DNA of 64,000 nucleotides, from the NCBI RefSeq assembly GCF_001697185.1, contig NZ_CP014224.1, positions 1,550,001 to 1,614,000 of the forward strand, written 5' to 3'. A model generated the notes under the pieces. The model was not told the origin of the DNA and searched no databases. It worked only from the letters and a program-made list of their open reading frames with translations. This document shows positions 33,298-44,103 of this stretch, piece by piece. The position numbers were made by a program, and so were the translations under genes. Every line of letters starts with the position of its first letter. Position 1 is the stretch's first letter. Source of the stretch: Wenyingzhuangia fucanilytica. Lineage in GTDB: Bacteria; Bacteroidota; Bacteroidia; Flavobacteriales; Flavobacteriaceae.

Positions 33298-36200
33298 TGA
33301 TAAACATCTTTTTAAAACAAAAATTCTTCCTTTTTTTCTTATTAATTGGTTTTTCATATAATCTATTTTCTCAAACTCCCGGGGGTGTACCAGGTACTAT
33401 ATTGTGGCTTAAAGCTGATGCAGGAACCAATACCACAACTAATGGAGAAGGAATAACCTCTTGGACAGATCAAAGTGGTAATGGTTTTAATGCTACTGGT
33501 ACTGGAGATGCAGTATACTCTACCGTAAACGCTATTAATGGTAACCCTGTAATTTATTTTACAGATGATGACCAACCTATTACAGGAACTACAGTAATTA
33601 GAGGAGAAGGACCTAATAGTAGTACAGATAAAAGTACGTCTTTTATAGTGCAAAGAAAATCTAGCACTTCAGATGATTGTTTTATAGAGTTTTACGAAGG
33701 ATCTTCTAGACAGTTTTATATTGATAGAAGATATGATGCCAACGAACCATTTTTTACTTTACCTACAGGTATTCAGCAAATTATTTCTGTTTCAGATCCT
33801 GGAGGATCAGGTTCAGGAGCCGACTCTAATATTTACTTAAACTCCAATCATTTTTTCACTTCAGAAAACTTATTTTCTACCTCATGGGAAAACGGATCTT
33901 ATGTAATTGGAGATGATAGCACAGGAGGAAATCAATTAAACGGAGAGATTGCTGAAATTATTTATTTTGATTATGAACTAACAGAGGCTAACAGAAAAAA
34001 AATAGAAAGTTATTTAGCTGTTAAATATGGAATTACCTTAGACAATACCGATGGTGGAACTGATGGTGATTATGTAACAAGTACAGGAGTAAATATTTGG
34101 GATGCCTCGGCAAATGCTACTTACCACCATGAGGTAATTGGTATTGGTAGAGATGATTCTAGTTTGTTAGATCAACAAAAATCTACTGAGTTTAACTCTG
34201 ACCCAACCCTAACTATAGATAAAACCTCTAGTTTTTCTAATAACTTAGATTATTTAATAGTGGGGAATGACGAAGGTACTTTAGCTTTTAGTACTTCTGG
34301 TGTTCCTGCTAGCATAACAAACAAATCTCAAAGAACTTGGAAAACAGAAATCAGCGGGACTCCTGGAACTATTTCTATAAGTTTTACTCTAGGAACAAGC
34401 TTGACTAATTCTGGAAATCCATCAGAATACGCTTTATTGATTGATAGTGATACTGATTTTACAAGTGGTGCTACCATACACACTACCGGGGCAAGTATTA
34501 ATGGGAATGTTTTAACTTTTACAAACGTAAATCTGTCTGATGGAAACTTTTTCACTTTGGCATACACTCCAATTGATGAATTCCCTGGGAATATTTCAAG
34601 TGGTTTAACTCACTGGTTTAAGGCAGACACAGGAATTACCACAGACGGAAATGGAATTACTACATGGGAAGATCAAGCAACAACTGATGGTAGTGATGAT
34701 GCAACAAGAGATGGTGGTGTTAGTGCTGATTACCCAATAGTTCAATCTAATAAACACAACTATAACTCATCGGTTTATTTTGCCAATGGTAATAATGGTT
34801 ATTTAGATTTTGATTTGTCAGACATTAAAGATTCTGATTATAATATTATAGGGATTATAGAACGAACTAATACCAATGATCACAACTATTTTATAGGAAC
34901 TACTTCTACAACTACAAATCAAGGTTTAAGAATAGGGTATAGAAACAACAATTCAAATCCACGATATCTATTTCAACAACAAGGAACAAGTGTTTCTAAT
35001 AGTTTTGACGACTACAATGCTTCTACAGAAAAAGCAACATTAATTAGGGGGACTTTAGATAATGGTGTAGAACAAACCATATCAGCTTTAATGAATGGTA
35101 ACGAAGTTTCTAACACAGATGCTTCGGACACCGACTTTTTAACAGGTGCCGCTCCTGGAGTTTTAGGTAGAGGTAATAGATCTGATAGAGGTTTCCAAGG
35201 ATATGTTTCAGAAGTAATTATATACAACTCAGCATTATCCACATTAGACTTAAGTAAAATAGAAAGTTATTTAGCCATTAAATATGCCTTAACTCTTGAT
35301 AATAGTGGAGGAGGAACTGATGGAGATTATGTAGATAGTGCTTCTAATACTTTGTGGGATGCTTCAGAAAACGCAACTTATCACAATGAAATTATTGGAA
35401 TAGGAAGAGATGATACCTCTACTTTAAATCAATTTAAATCTTCTGAACCTATTTCATCAACAAATCTTACAATAGAAAAAACAGGAAGTTTTAGTAACAA
35501 CCAAGATTTTTTAATAATTGGTAATGATAATGGAACTATAGGGCTTACTACAACTGGAATTAGCCCTGTTTATAGCGAAAGAATAGAAAGAACATGGAAA
35601 GCAGCTGTGTCAGGATCTGTAGGTGGAGTTACCATCAGTATAACGTTACCTGCAACTAGTACTGGTAACACAGGTGACTATGCCCTTTTAATTGATTCAG
35701 ATACCGATTTTTCTGATAGTAATATTCATACTACTGGTGTCTCTTTAGATGGTGATGTTGTTACTTTTACGAATGTAAATTTATCAGACGGTGATGTATT
35801 TACCTTAGGAATTGGTCTTTCTTTTGGACCTGCTAATGTAACCTCTGGATTAACACATTGGTTTAGGGCAGATGATGGAACATCAACTACTAGCGATGGT
35901 GTTGCCATTACTCAATGGGATAATTTAACAGGTTCAAACAATGCTACTCAAGCAGGGGCTTCAGACTATCCAACATATAAAGAAAACCTACACAACTTTA
36001 ATCCATCAGTATATATATCAAATGGAGATAATGGTTATTTTGATGTTAACTTAAACGGAATTAATGATAGTGATTATAACATTATTTCTATTGTAGAAAG
36101 AGAACTTACCGAAGATGAAAATTATATTTTAGGAACCACAGCTACTACATCAAATCAAGGATTACACTTTGGGTACCGAAATAACAGTTCTTTAACACTT

Positions 36201-38786
36201 GCTCAATACGGTAACGATATTGATGTTACTGTTAATAATTACAACGATCCTGCTGTTTCTAGAGCCTTAATAAGAGGGCAGTTAGATAGCAGTTCTGGTA
36301 AAATTATTCAAGAATTAAGAGATGGTTCATTTTCAGAAAACAGTCATGGAACTACTTCTTTTTTAACTGGTGATAATTCAGGAGTGTTAGGAAGAGGGTA
36401 TGGAACAAATGGTTTTAAAGGATATGTTTCTGAATTAATTATATACAACAGTACTTTGTCTAATACTGATTTAGCAAAAATATTTTCATATTTAGCAATT
36501 AAATACGGAATGACATTGAGCGCTTCTGATGGTGTAACTAATGGAGATTATTTAGATAGTAATGGAAATGTTTTATGGGATGCTTCCGAAAACAGTACTT
36601 ATCACCATGATGTTGCTGGTATAGGATATGATGTTGCCTCAAACTTAATTCAAAAGCAATCAAAATCAGCTAGTTCCGATGATATTTTATCGGTTTCTAT
36701 TTACAGCTCAGTAACCGCAACAAACAATTTAAACTTAGGGGCCTTTGATGATAATTTAGATTATTTAATTTGGGGAAATAATGGTACTACATCAAGTATT
36801 TCTTTAGAAACCCATGTCAGTTCAGAAAATGCTTGTTTAAAGCAATTAGATAGAGATTGGAAAATTAGTAATAACGGAAACATTAGCAATGTTACTTTAC
36901 AATTTGATTTATCTTCTTTTACTTCTAGAGATTTTAGTTTGATTATAGATTTAGATGGTGATGGTGATTATACCACAGGAACTATAGAAACTATATCAAC
37001 AGGAACCATTACAGGAGACAATATTGTTTACACCAATGTAACGCTACCTAATGATTGTGTATTTACATTGGTAGATAATAGTTCTGATATTGTATATCAA
37101 GTAGGAGCTTGGGTTGGAGGAGCAGGTACAGGAGAAGAGTTTGATAATTCAGCTACTGATCTAGTAAAATCTGTTGAAATTAAAGAAGATGTAACCCTAT
37201 CTGACGATGCAAACTGTAAATGTTTAAAAATAAGTAATGGTGCTAAAGTAACTGTTCAGGCTAATGATATTTTAACCGTTACTCACACTTTAAACAGTAA
37301 TGGATTTATCTATTTATACGAAAATGCTCAATTGGTTCAAACCAATGCTACAGACACAAATTCTGGTATAGGAAAAGTATATCAAATATTAAATGAGGCA
37401 ACAGATTCTGGGTATAGATTCAATTATCTAAGCTCACCTGTTCAAACCTCAGGAACTTATGATTTGGCTACACATTTAAAGTTTAATACCAATGCTTTAA
37501 ATATAGAAGAAAATACTACGCCTACATTTATGGATAATGATTCTGATGGATTCGGAACAACTATCAGTAGTAAATGGTTTTATACTTTTCCAAATACTTT
37601 AAATTTTGTTAAGATAGACGAAAATACTGATATCAACGCAGGACTTGGGTTTACTATGAAAGGTACCAATCAAGCAAATAGATATAATTTTATGGGTACT
37701 CCTAATAACGGAGATATTACCCCAATAAGTATCACTACTAATAATTATGTTTTATTAGGAAATCCTTATCCTTCTGCTTTAGATATTGATGCTTTTAATA
37801 CTGCCATGTTATCTGGAAATATTACCGATGGAGTAGTGTATTTATGGGATCAACCTACTGGAGATTCACACTATCAAACTCAATACGATGGAGGATATGC
37901 CACAAGAGCAAATGGAGTTAGTGCTCCTGCTGCTGGAGTAACTAATGCTACTACACCTACTAATGTTTTAAAGCCTATGCAAGGATTTTTAGTTGCTGGG
38001 GGAACAACAGGAGGAAATATTACTTTTACCAATAGTATGAGGTTAACCAACACGAGTACTTCTGGAGAAAAGTTTTACAGAACTTCTAAAGTTAAAAATG
38101 TGTTGAAACCTGTGGTAAGATTAGGTTTTGAGTTTACAGAAAATGATAAAACATTCCACAGGCAATTAGTAGCAGTAGCTAATGGAGGTAGTTTAGAGGT
38201 AGAGTTAGGAAAAGACGCATATATGTTTGATTATTTTGCTAATGATGCTTATTGGGTTTTACCAAATGATCCATACAGATTTGTCATCAACGACGTACCT
38301 GTGCCAGATGAATCACTTTCACTAGATTTAGGGGTTGTTGTAGATCAAACAAGAGAAATTACTTTTAAACTAGATGATGTAGAAGGTTTAAGTACTGAGC
38401 TTTATTTATTAGATAAAGAAGAAGAAACATTAACTAATATTAAAGAAGAAGTTTATAAAACTACTGTAACTTCTGGAGAATACACAAATAGATTTAGTTT
38501 GGTGTTTAAAGAAGATCAAAATTTAGATTCTGAACATCACAACCTATCTAAAAACACAGTGATTTACGTTGATGAGGCTAATAAAGAAATTAGTGTTGTT
38601 GCAGAAAATAAAAGTATTAACAGCGTGAGTGTTTACAGTATGTCTGGAGAATTATTGGCTACTGCTAACAATAAAACAAAAAGCAATAGTTTAGTGGTTT
38701 CTCTTAAAAATGCTAGTTCACAAATATATTTGGTAAAAGTTGTTACCAATAATGGAACGTTTAGTCAAAAAGTGTTTTTTAAATAA
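33297..38786 (+). CDS. Giant T9SS-secreted protein with three LamG-like/DUF8202-type units
   Basis: An 1829-residue exported protein. The signal peptide (MINIFLKQKFFLFFLLIGFSYNLFSQ, 26 residues) is followed by three homologous units of about 410 residues, at about 28-425, 427-838 and 840-1255. Each has a lectin-like part (unit 1 GEGITSWTDQSGNGFNATG) and a tail such as KKIESYLAVKYGITLDNTDG and DASxNATYHxExxGIGRDD. A fourth, non-repeated region follows, then a type IX secretion C-terminal domain from about 1755 (VSVYSMSGELLATAN to KVFFK). It should be exported by the Por system and anchored or released at the cell surface. Adhesion or glycan binding is likely, but the ligand is unknown. It stands alone. 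Confidence 0.9.
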   Translation: MINIFLKQKFFLFFLLIGFSYNLFSQTPGGVPGTILWLKADAGTNTTTNGEGITSWTDQSGNGFNATGTGDAVYSTVNAINGNPVIYFTDDDQPITGTTVIRGEGPNSSTDKSTSFIVQRKSSTSDDCFIEFYEGSSRQFYIDRRYDANEPFFTLPTGIQQIISVSDPGGSGSGADSNIYLNSNHFFTSENLFSTSWENGSYVIGDDSTGGNQLNGEIAEIIYFDYELTEANRKKIESYLAVKYGITLDNTDGGTDGDYVTSTGVNIWDASANATYHHEVIGIGRDDSSLLDQQKSTEFNSDPTLTIDKTSSFSNNLDYLIVGNDEGTLAFSTSGVPASITNKSQRTWKTEISGTPGTISISFTLGTSLTNSGNPSEYALLIDSDTDFTSGATIHTTGASINGNVLTFTNVNLSDGNFFTLAYTPIDEFPGNISSGLTHWFKADTGITTDGNGITTWEDQATTDGSDDATRDGGVSADYPIVQSNKHNYNSSVYFANGNNGYLDFDLSDIKDSDYNIIGIIERTNTNDHNYFIGTTSTTTNQGLRIGYRNNNSNPRYLFQQQGTSVSNSFDDYNASTEKATLIRGTLDNGVEQTISALMNGNEVSNTDASDTDFLTGAAPGVLGRGNRSDRGFQGYVSEVIIYNSALSTLDLSKIESYLAIKYALTLDNSGGGTDGDYVDSASNTLWDASENATYHNEIIGIGRDDTSTLNQFKSSEPISSTNLTIEKTGSFSNNQDFLIIGNDNGTIGLTTTGISPVYSERIERTWKAAVSGSVGGVTISITLPATSTGNTGDYALLIDSDTDFSDSNIHTTGVSLDGDVVTFTNVNLSDGDVFTLGIGLSFGPANVTSGLTHWFRADDGTSTTSDGVAITQWDNLTGSNNATQAGASDYPTYKENLHNFNPSVYISNGDNGYFDVNLNGINDSDYNIISIVERELTEDENYILGTTATTSNQGLHFGYRNNSSLTLAQYGNDIDVTVNNYNDPAVSRALIRGQLDSSSGKIIQELRDGSFSENSHGTTSFLTGDNSGVLGRGYGTNGFKGYVSELIIYNSTLSNTDLAKIFSYLAIKYGMTLSASDGVTNGDYLDSNGNVLWDASENSTYHHDVAGIGYDVASNLIQKQSKSASSDDILSVSIYSSVTATNNLNLGAFDDNLDYLIWGNNGTTSSISLETHVSSENACLKQLDRDWKISNNGNISNVTLQFDLSSFTSRDFSLIIDLDGDGDYTTGTIETISTGTITGDNIVYTNVTLPNDCVFTLVDNSSDIVYQVGAWVGGAGTGEEFDNSATDLVKSVEIKEDVTLSDDANCKCLKISNGAKVTVQANDILTVTHTLNSNGFIYLYENAQLVQTNATDTNSGIGKVYQILNEATDSGYRFNYLSSPVQTSGTYDLATHLKFNTNALNIEENTTPTFMDNDSDGFGTTISSKWFYTFPNTLNFVKIDENTDINAGLGFTMKGTNQANRYNFMGTPNNGDITPISITTNNYVLLGNPYPSALDIDAFNTAMLSGNITDGVVYLWDQPTGDSHYQTQYDGGYATRANGVSAPAAGVTNATTPTNVLKPMQGFLVAGGTTGGNITFTNSMRLTNTSTSGEKFYRTSKVKNVLKPVVRLGFEFTENDKTFHRQLVAVANGGSLEVELGKDAYMFDYFANDAYWVLPNDPYRFVINDVPVPDESLSLDLGVVVDQTREITFKLDDVEGLSTELYLLDKEEETLTNIKEEVYKTTVTSGEYTNRFSLVFKEDQNLDSEHHNLSKNTVIYVDEANKEISVVAENKSINSVSVYSMSGELLATANNKTKSNSLVVSLKNASSQIYLVKVVTNNGTFSQKVFFK

Positions 38787-38813
38787 AAACAATCGTTCTT
38801 AGAAAATATAATT

Positions 38814-38847
38814 AAATCGTAAAGAGTTTTTCTTTTTACGATTTTTT
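38814..38847 (+). terminator. Terminator after the giant surface-protein gene
   Basis: Arms AAATCGTAAA (38814-38823) and TTTACGATTT (38835-38844) with an 11-base loop precede a T run. Confidence 0.75.
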
Positions 38848-38950
38848 TATGCCAGTAAAATAAACTTCAAAATTTGTAATGTAATAGATCTTTGGAGACT
38901 GATGTTCTATTATTAAAAATCGTTACTTTTATCGCATATTACAATACACC

Positions 38951-40198
38951 ATGATTCGTAGAATTCTCATTTTTGTGACCATCCTTTTGGTTTTAGATAT
39001 TTACCTTTTTTCAAGTTTCAAAAATTACTTTAGCAGCAATATCCTTAAAGTTGGTTTTAAATGGTTCTATGTTCTAAGTATGTTAATTAGCTATAGCTGT
39101 TTTGCAATGGTGATTTTAAAATTTGATGATAGACCAACTAGCGCTAGTATATTATTTAATCTTTGGTTTGGTTATACTTTTGCATTTATAGTATTAAAAC
39201 TAGGAATGTTAGGTACTGCATTACTTGATGATATTATTAGAATTATAGAATATATAGGAAAAATAATATGGAGAGTTTTTTTGAGCTCTGATACTAAAGT
39301 AAATTTTGGAGAAAGAAGAAAGTTTATAGGTCAAGTAGGTCTTGGAATAGCTAGTATTCCTTTTTTAGGAATGTTGTACGGTATTACCAAAGGAAAGTAT
39401 AACTACAAAATAAAAACAGTTGCCTTGAGTTTTAAAAACTTGCCTAAAGCTTTTGATGGTTTAAGAATAGTACATATTTCTGATGTACACTCTGGTAGTT
39501 TTGATGATTTTGATGAAGTGGCTCACGGTATCAATATGATTAAAGAACAACAAGCTGATTTAATTTTATTTACTGGAGATTTGGTCAATAACGAAGCCGA
39601 AGAAATTGTGCCTTACAAAGAATTGTTTGCAAGTATGAAAGCTCCTTTAGGAGTGTTTTCAACTTTAGGAAACCACGATTATGGAACGCACAAAAGATGG
39701 AAGAATAAAGAGGAAAAAAATCAAAATCTTAAAGATTTGTTCATCCATCAAAAAGAAATGGGCTTTGATTTATTAAATAACAGAACTCATACCATAGAAA
39801 AAGATGGTCAAACATTAGATATTGTTGGAGTAGAGAATTGGGGAAAACCACCATTCCCTCAAAAAGGAGATTTAGATAAAGCTTTAGAAGGAACTCATCC
39901 AGAAAACTTTAAAATTTTACTATCTCACGATCCAACCCATTGGGATGAAAAAGTAATTCCACATTCACAAAATATAGATTTAACTTTATCTGGACACACT
40001 CACGGAATGCAGTTTGGAGTAGAAATTCCAGGTTTTAAATGGAGTCCATCAAAATACATTTACAAACGTTGGGCAGGTTTGTATAAAAACAAAGAACAAT
40101 ACTTATATGTAAACAGAGGTTTTGGATTTTTAGGTTTTCCTGGTAGAGTTGGTATTTGGCCAGAAATTACCGTTATTACCTTAAATCAAAAAGCTTAA
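38951..40198 (+). CDS. Membrane-anchored metallophosphoesterase
   Basis: A 415-residue protein with N-terminal hydrophobic helices (about 1-20, 38-57, 64-85) and a C-terminal calcineurin-like phosphoesterase domain from about 165. Metal-binding motifs in order are HISDVHSGSF (D and H), LILFTGDLVNNEAE, STLGNHDYGTH (the GNHD/E box), LLSHDPTHWDE and LSGHTHGMQFG. Such proteins cleave phosphodiesters, including UDP-diacylglucosamine or cyclic nucleotides; the substrate here is undetermined. It is followed at 40204 by a small gene on the same strand. Confidence 0.9.
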   Translation: MIRRILIFVTILLVLDIYLFSSFKNYFSSNILKVGFKWFYVLSMLISYSCFAMVILKFDDRPTSASILFNLWFGYTFAFIVLKLGMLGTALLDDIIRIIEYIGKIIWRVFLSSDTKVNFGERRKFIGQVGLGIASIPFLGMLYGITKGKYNYKIKTVALSFKNLPKAFDGLRIVHISDVHSGSFDDFDEVAHGINMIKEQQADLILFTGDLVNNEAEEIVPYKELFASMKAPLGVFSTLGNHDYGTHKRWKNKEEKNQNLKDLFIHQKEMGFDLLNNRTHTIEKDGQTLDIVGVENWGKPPFPQKGDLDKALEGTHPENFKILLSHDPTHWDEKVIPHSQNIDLTLSGHTHGMQFGVEIPGFKWSPSKYIYKRWAGLYKNKEQYLYVNRGFGFLGFPGRVGIWPEITVITLNQKA

Positions 40199-40203
40199 AT
40201 GAT

Positions 40204-40716
40204 ATGAGTAATTTTCATCAATCTTTAAAACATTGGTACGATAAATCTAAATTAGCTTTAAAAGGTAGAAAGAGTAAAAAAAAGGAATTGTTAAAAAGAT
40301 TATACCTTTTAGAATACTCTGAAGCCAATCCTGATTTTTCTATCAATTTGGTAAATGTTTGTGGAATTTATAACATTGCTGGCGGAAACCCTGATAGCAA
40401 GGATAGTTATTATACTGGTTTATTACATATTGATTTAATCAATAATCAAATAGAAGCCAGTTGGTTAATAGAAGGAGAACATCATCAAACAGGATATGGT
40501 TTTGTTTTTAACAACACTTTAGTCATCCATTTTAATTATTTAGCTGATGACGAACTTTTTAACGGAATAGTGGCTTATCACTTTATTACTCCCGAAATAG
40601 TAATAGGAAAATGGACAGAAGAAGTTGCTATAGAAAATGCTTTTGAAATGGGAAGAAAATTATCGCCAGATGAATTAGGAGAACCATATCCCGAAGATAT
40701 TTTTAGTGCTAATTAA
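40204..40716 (+). CDS. Hypothetical cytoplasmic protein (170 aa)
   Basis: I use ATG 40204 (MSNFHQSLKHWYDKSKLALK), because the longer frame from 40156 starts at a non-ATG codon inside the phosphoesterase gene. The N-terminal 40 residues are Lys-rich, then follows a mixed alpha/beta part (FSINLVNVCGIYNIAGGNPD, WLIEGEHHQTGYGFVFNNTL) with no recognised motif and no signal peptide. It is five bases downstream of the metallophosphoesterase gene, so probably co-expressed. Function unknown. Confidence 0.6.
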   Translation: MSNFHQSLKHWYDKSKLALKGRKSKKKELLKRLYLLEYSEANPDFSINLVNVCGIYNIAGGNPDSKDSYYTGLLHIDLINNQIEASWLIEGEHHQTGYGFVFNNTLVIHFNYLADDELFNGIVAYHFITPEIVIGKWTEEVAIENAFEMGRKLSPDELGEPYPEDIFSAN

Positions 40717-40804
40717 ATGTTATAGAAGGTAAAGTATACATTAACAAGCTTTTGTAATATCATTAATAAACAATTTTTAATCATATTTTCTAACATCTTT
40801 TGAT

Positions 40805-40812
40805 TACTTTTG
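40805..40812 (+). promoter_or_regulatory. -7 element of typA
   Basis: TACTTTTG matches TAnnTTTG and lies 23 bases before the typA ATG; no clear -33 box is seen. Confidence 0.45.
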
Positions 40813-40835
40813 CGCTTTAAATTTAAAGTGCAACC

Positions 40836-42608
40836 ATGCAAGAAATAAGAAACATTGCTATTATAGCTCACGTTGACCACGGTAAGACTACTTTGGTAGA
40901 TAAAATTATTGATCAAGCAAAAATATTAGACGATCGTAAAGAACGTACTGATTTATTATTAGACAACAATGATTTAGAGCGTGAAAGAGGGATTACTATT
41001 CTTTCTAAAAACGTATCTGTTCAATATAAAGGAACTAAGATCAACGTAATTGATACTCCTGGTCACGCCGATTTTGGTGGAGAAGTAGAGCGTGTATTAA
41101 AAATGGCTGATGGTGTTTTATTATTGGTTGATGCTTTTGAAGGACCTATGCCACAAACTCGTTTTGTATTAGGTAAAGCTATTCAATTAGGATTAACTCC
41201 TATTGTTGTAGTTAACAAAGTAGATAAAGAAAACTGTACTCCAGACATCGTTCACGAAAAAGTTTTTGATTTAATGTTTGCTTTAGAAGCTACAGAAGAA
41301 CAATTAGACTTTACAACTATTTACGGTTCTGCAAAGAACAACTGGATGAGTACAGATTGGAAAGATCAAACTACTGATATCGTTCCTTTATTAGATGCTG
41401 TATTAGAATCTATTCCTGCAACTCCTTACAACGAAGGTAGCCCTCAAATGCAAATTACTTCGTTAGATTTCTCTGCCTTTACAGGAAGAATTGCTATCGG
41501 ACGTGTTTTCCGTGGAGATTTACATGTAAATAAAGATTATATGTTGTGTAAAGCTGATGGTTCTACTAAAAAAGTTAGAATTAAAGAATTACACGTTTTT
41601 GAAGGAATGGGTAAAGCACAAGTTGAAACCGTAAGATGTGGAGATATCTGTGCAATTACTGGTATTGAAGGATTTGAAATTGGTGATACTATTGCTGATT
41701 TAGAAAATCCAGAAGCATTACCAAGAACAGAAATTGACCAACCAACAATGAGTATGTTGTTTACTATTAACAACTCTCCATTCTTTGGTAAAGAAGGTAA
41801 ATTTGTTACTTCTCGTCACTTACGTGATCGTTTATTTAAAGAATTAGAAAAAAACTTAGCGTTAAAAGTTGAAACTACAGATTCTGAAGACAAGTTTAAT
41901 GTTTTTGGACGTGGAGTATTACACTTATCTGTTTTAATTGAAACAATGAGACGTGAAGGATATGAATTACAAGTAGGTCGTCCTCAAGTAATTTTCAAGG
42001 AAATTGATGGTAAAAAATGTGAGCCATACGAAACATTATCTATCGATGTTCCTGAAGAAGTTTCTTCTAGAGCTGTAAACTTAGTTTCTTTACGTAAAGG
42101 AGATTTAATGGTTATGGAGCCTAAAGGAGATTTACAACATCTTGAATTCACAATTCCATCTCGTGGATTGATTGGTTTAAGAAATAAAATTTTAACTGCT
42201 ACTCAAGGGCAAGCAATTATCAACCACAGATTTAGTGAATACGGACCTTTTAAAGGTGAATTTACCGAAGAAGAAAAAGGAGCTATTGTTTCTGCTGCTG
42301 CTGGTAAAGCAACTGCATATGCTTTAGACCGTTTACAAGATAGAGGTAAATTCTTTATTGATATAAATGAAGAAATTTATATTGGTCAAGTAATTGGTGA
42401 AAACAGTAAAGCTGATGATATGGCTGTAAACCTTATTAAAGGAAAGCAGTTAACAAACATGCGTAAATCTGGTACTGATGAAGCTATGAAAATTGCTCCT
42501 AAAGTAAACTTCTCTTTAGAAGAATGTATGGAATACATTAGAGCTGATGAGTATTTAGAGGTTACTCCTGAAAGCTTACGTATGCGTAAAATTAATTTTA
42601 AAGGTTAA
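40836..42608 (+). CDS. typA: Ribosome-associated translational GTPase TypA/BipA
   Basis: A 590-residue GTPase acting on the ribosome, required for growth under stress and for 50S maturation in other bacteria. G1 is [14 protein letters not shown] (about 11-24), G3 is [16 protein letters not shown] (about 72-87) and G4 is [10 protein letters not shown] (about 125-134). The later EF-G-like domains and the TypA-specific C-terminus ([20 protein letters not shown]) are present. Length is normal. It stands alone with its own promoter and terminator. Confidence 0.97.
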   Translation: MQEIRNIAIIAHVDHGKTTLVDKIIDQAKILDDRKERTDLLLDNNDLERERGITILSKNVSVQYKGTKINVIDTPGHADFGGEVERVLKMADGVLLLVDAFEGPMPQTRFVLGKAIQLGLTPIVVVNKVDKENCTPDIVHEKVFDLMFALEATEEQLDFTTIYGSAKNNWMSTDWKDQTTDIVPLLDAVLESIPATPYNEGSPQMQITSLDFSAFTGRIAIGRVFRGDLHVNKDYMLCKADGSTKKVRIKELHVFEGMGKAQVETVRCGDICAITGIEGFEIGDTIADLENPEALPRTEIDQPTMSMLFTINNSPFFGKEGKFVTSRHLRDRLFKELEKNLALKVETTDSEDKFNVFGRGVLHLSVLIETMRREGYELQVGRPQVIFKEIDGKKCEPYETLSIDVPEEVSSRAVNLVSLRKGDLMVMEPKGDLQHLEFTIPSRGLIGLRNKILTATQGQAIINHRFSEYGPFKGEFTEEEKGAIVSAAAGKATAYALDRLQDRGKFFIDINEEIYIGQVIGENSKADDMAVNLIKGKQLTNMRKSGTDEAMKIAPKVNFSLEECMEYIRADEYLEVTPESLRMRKINFKG

Positions 42609-42631
42609 TTAGAAACTTTTAAACAATATAT

Positions 42632-42668
42632 AAAACTCCTTCAATAAATTTTGAAGGAGTTTTTTTTT
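42632..42668 (+). terminator. Terminator of typA
   Basis: A perfect 13-bp inverted repeat (42632-42644 with 42651-42663, 6-base loop) is followed by a long T run. Confidence 0.9.
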
Positions 42669-42703
42669 CATATTACATCACTAATTTTCTTAACTTTAGT
42701 AAT

Positions 42704-43573
42704 ATGAGGAAGATTACTTTTGTTTTATTACTGTTTTTAGAAACTATGACCGCTCAAAATTATAATATAGAGAGGAAGGTTAGTTTGTCTAATAAAATAT
42801 CAGAAACCTCAGGTATTATTTATATCAATAATGAAATTGTCACTTTTAATGATTCTGGAGGGAAGCCAGAATTGTATACAATAAACCCTTATAACGGAAA
42901 AACAAACAGAACTATTTGGATTAAGAATGCTAAAAATATTGATTGGGAATCTATCACTCAAGACAAAGAGCATATCTATGTTGGAGATACTGGTAATAAC
43001 GATGGAAATAGAACCGACTTGGTGATTTATAAAATATCTAAAAGAGATTTTTATAGAAAAAACACTGTTAATGCCGAGAGGATTTTATACTCATATGAAG
43101 ACCAGTTTATTTTTGAAAAACAAAGACATTCAACCAATTTTGATTGTGAGGCCATCACTATTTATCACAATCAATTGCTATTGTTTACCAAGAATTGGGG
43201 AGACTATCACACAAAAGTATATAAGATTCCCACAAGACCAGGAAGATATGAAGCTATTAAAATTCATTCGTTAGACATAGGATGCATGTTAACCTCTATA
43301 GCTTATAATCCAGAAAACAATCAATTTGTTGGAACAGCTTATGATAGAGAGTATCAATCATATATTATTAGAGTTAAAAACTTTTATTTAAGGGAGGAGA
43401 AAATTATTAAAACAAATTTGACTCCAGCTTTAAATTATGCAAATCAATTTGAAGCTATTGCTTGGAAAAACAAGAATCAGATATATATTACACGAGAATA
43501 TTTAAAGCAAAAAGTGAATAAGAAAAGATATAAAAACAAACAAAAGATGTTTTTAATTACTTTAATGGATTAA
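42704..43573 (+). CDS. Hypothetical exported protein, possibly a beta-propeller (289 aa)
   Basis: A signal peptide (MRKITFVLLLFLETMTAQ) is followed by about 270 residues of regularly spaced beta strands with motifs such as SGIIYINNEIVTFNDSGGKP, ESITQDKEHIYVGDTGNNDG, FDCEAITIYHNQLLLFTKNW and NQFEAIAWKNKNQIYITREY. The repeated short segments of strand-turn-strand type suggest a small propeller such as the SdiA-regulated or esterase-like families, but no catalytic residues are clear. It has no T9SS C-terminal domain. The preceding terminator separates it from typA. Confidence 0.6.
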   Translation: MRKITFVLLLFLETMTAQNYNIERKVSLSNKISETSGIIYINNEIVTFNDSGGKPELYTINPYNGKTNRTIWIKNAKNIDWESITQDKEHIYVGDTGNNDGNRTDLVIYKISKRDFYRKNTVNAERILYSYEDQFIFEKQRHSTNFDCEAITIYHNQLLLFTKNWGDYHTKVYKIPTRPGRYEAIKIHSLDIGCMLTSIAYNPENNQFVGTAYDREYQSYIIRVKNFYLREEKIIKTNLTPALNYANQFEAIAWKNKNQIYITREYLKQKVNKKRYKNKQKMFLITLMD

Positions 43574-43575
43574 TG

Positions 43576-43583
43576 TATTTTTG
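43576..43583 (+). promoter_or_regulatory. -7 element of the YchJ-like gene
   Basis: TATTTTTG matches TAnnTTTG, with TTA at 43553-43555 and a 20-base spacer as a weak -33 box. It lies inside the longer frame that opens at ATG 43573. Confidence 0.55.
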
Positions 43584-43602
43584 CATAATAAACCTTTTTA
43601 AC

Positions 43603-44094
43603 GTGTCTAAATTTTCTAAACTCATTCAAAAACAAAAAGATCAATCTTTACCTAAAAAGCATCGTTTTAATTTAGAAGCTAAAACCAATGCAAATAGGGA
43701 AGGAGTATTATGTCCATGTGGATCTAAACAATCTTTTAAAGTTTGTTGTGAGCCTATTCATAAAAACATTTCATTAGCAAAAACACCTTTAGCATTGATG
43801 AAATCTAGATATACAGCTTATGTTATGGGGAATATTGATTATTTAATGCAAAGTCATCATTCCTCTACAAGGCCTATAGCAGAAAAGGACGAAATATTAG
43901 CATGGACAAATAGCGTGAATTGGTTAAGATTAGAGATTATAGAAGCTAAGGAAGCCCAAGAAGAAGAAGAAGAAGGTTTTGTTACTTTTAAAGCTTATTT
44001 TCTTGAAAGTGGAATAGGGAACTCTATTTTTGAAAAATCTCGTTTTATAAAAGAAAACAATCATTGGACCTATGTAGATGGTATCCACTCATAA
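43603..44094 (+). CDS. ychJ: YchJ family (UPF0225) SEC-C metal-binding protein
   Basis: Starts at GTG 43603 (VSKFSKLIQKQKDQSLPKKH), because the longer frame from ATG 43573 runs through a -7 promoter element. The 163-residue protein has an N-terminal SEC-C motif of the YchJ type, CPCGSKQSFKVCCEP, which holds zinc. The family's characteristic LMKSRYTAYVMGNIDYLMQS follows, and the C-terminal part is acidic and alpha-rich. Its molecular role is not established. It follows the exported protein gene on the same strand. Confidence 0.85.
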   Translation: MSKFSKLIQKQKDQSLPKKHRFNLEAKTNANREGVLCPCGSKQSFKVCCEPIHKNISLAKTPLALMKSRYTAYVMGNIDYLMQSHHSSTRPIAEKDEILAWTNSVNWLRLEIIEAKEAQEEEEEGFVTFKAYFLESGIGNSIFEKSRFIKENNHWTYVDGIHS

Positions 44095-44103
44095 AATATA
44101 ATT

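Noticed and set aside
33363-35908. Long antisense ORFs across the giant surface-protein gene
   Set aside because: They lie on the opposite strand of a strongly supported coding region. Open frames there are an expected by-product of its biased Ser/Thr/Gly/Asp composition, and none has a recognisable domain.
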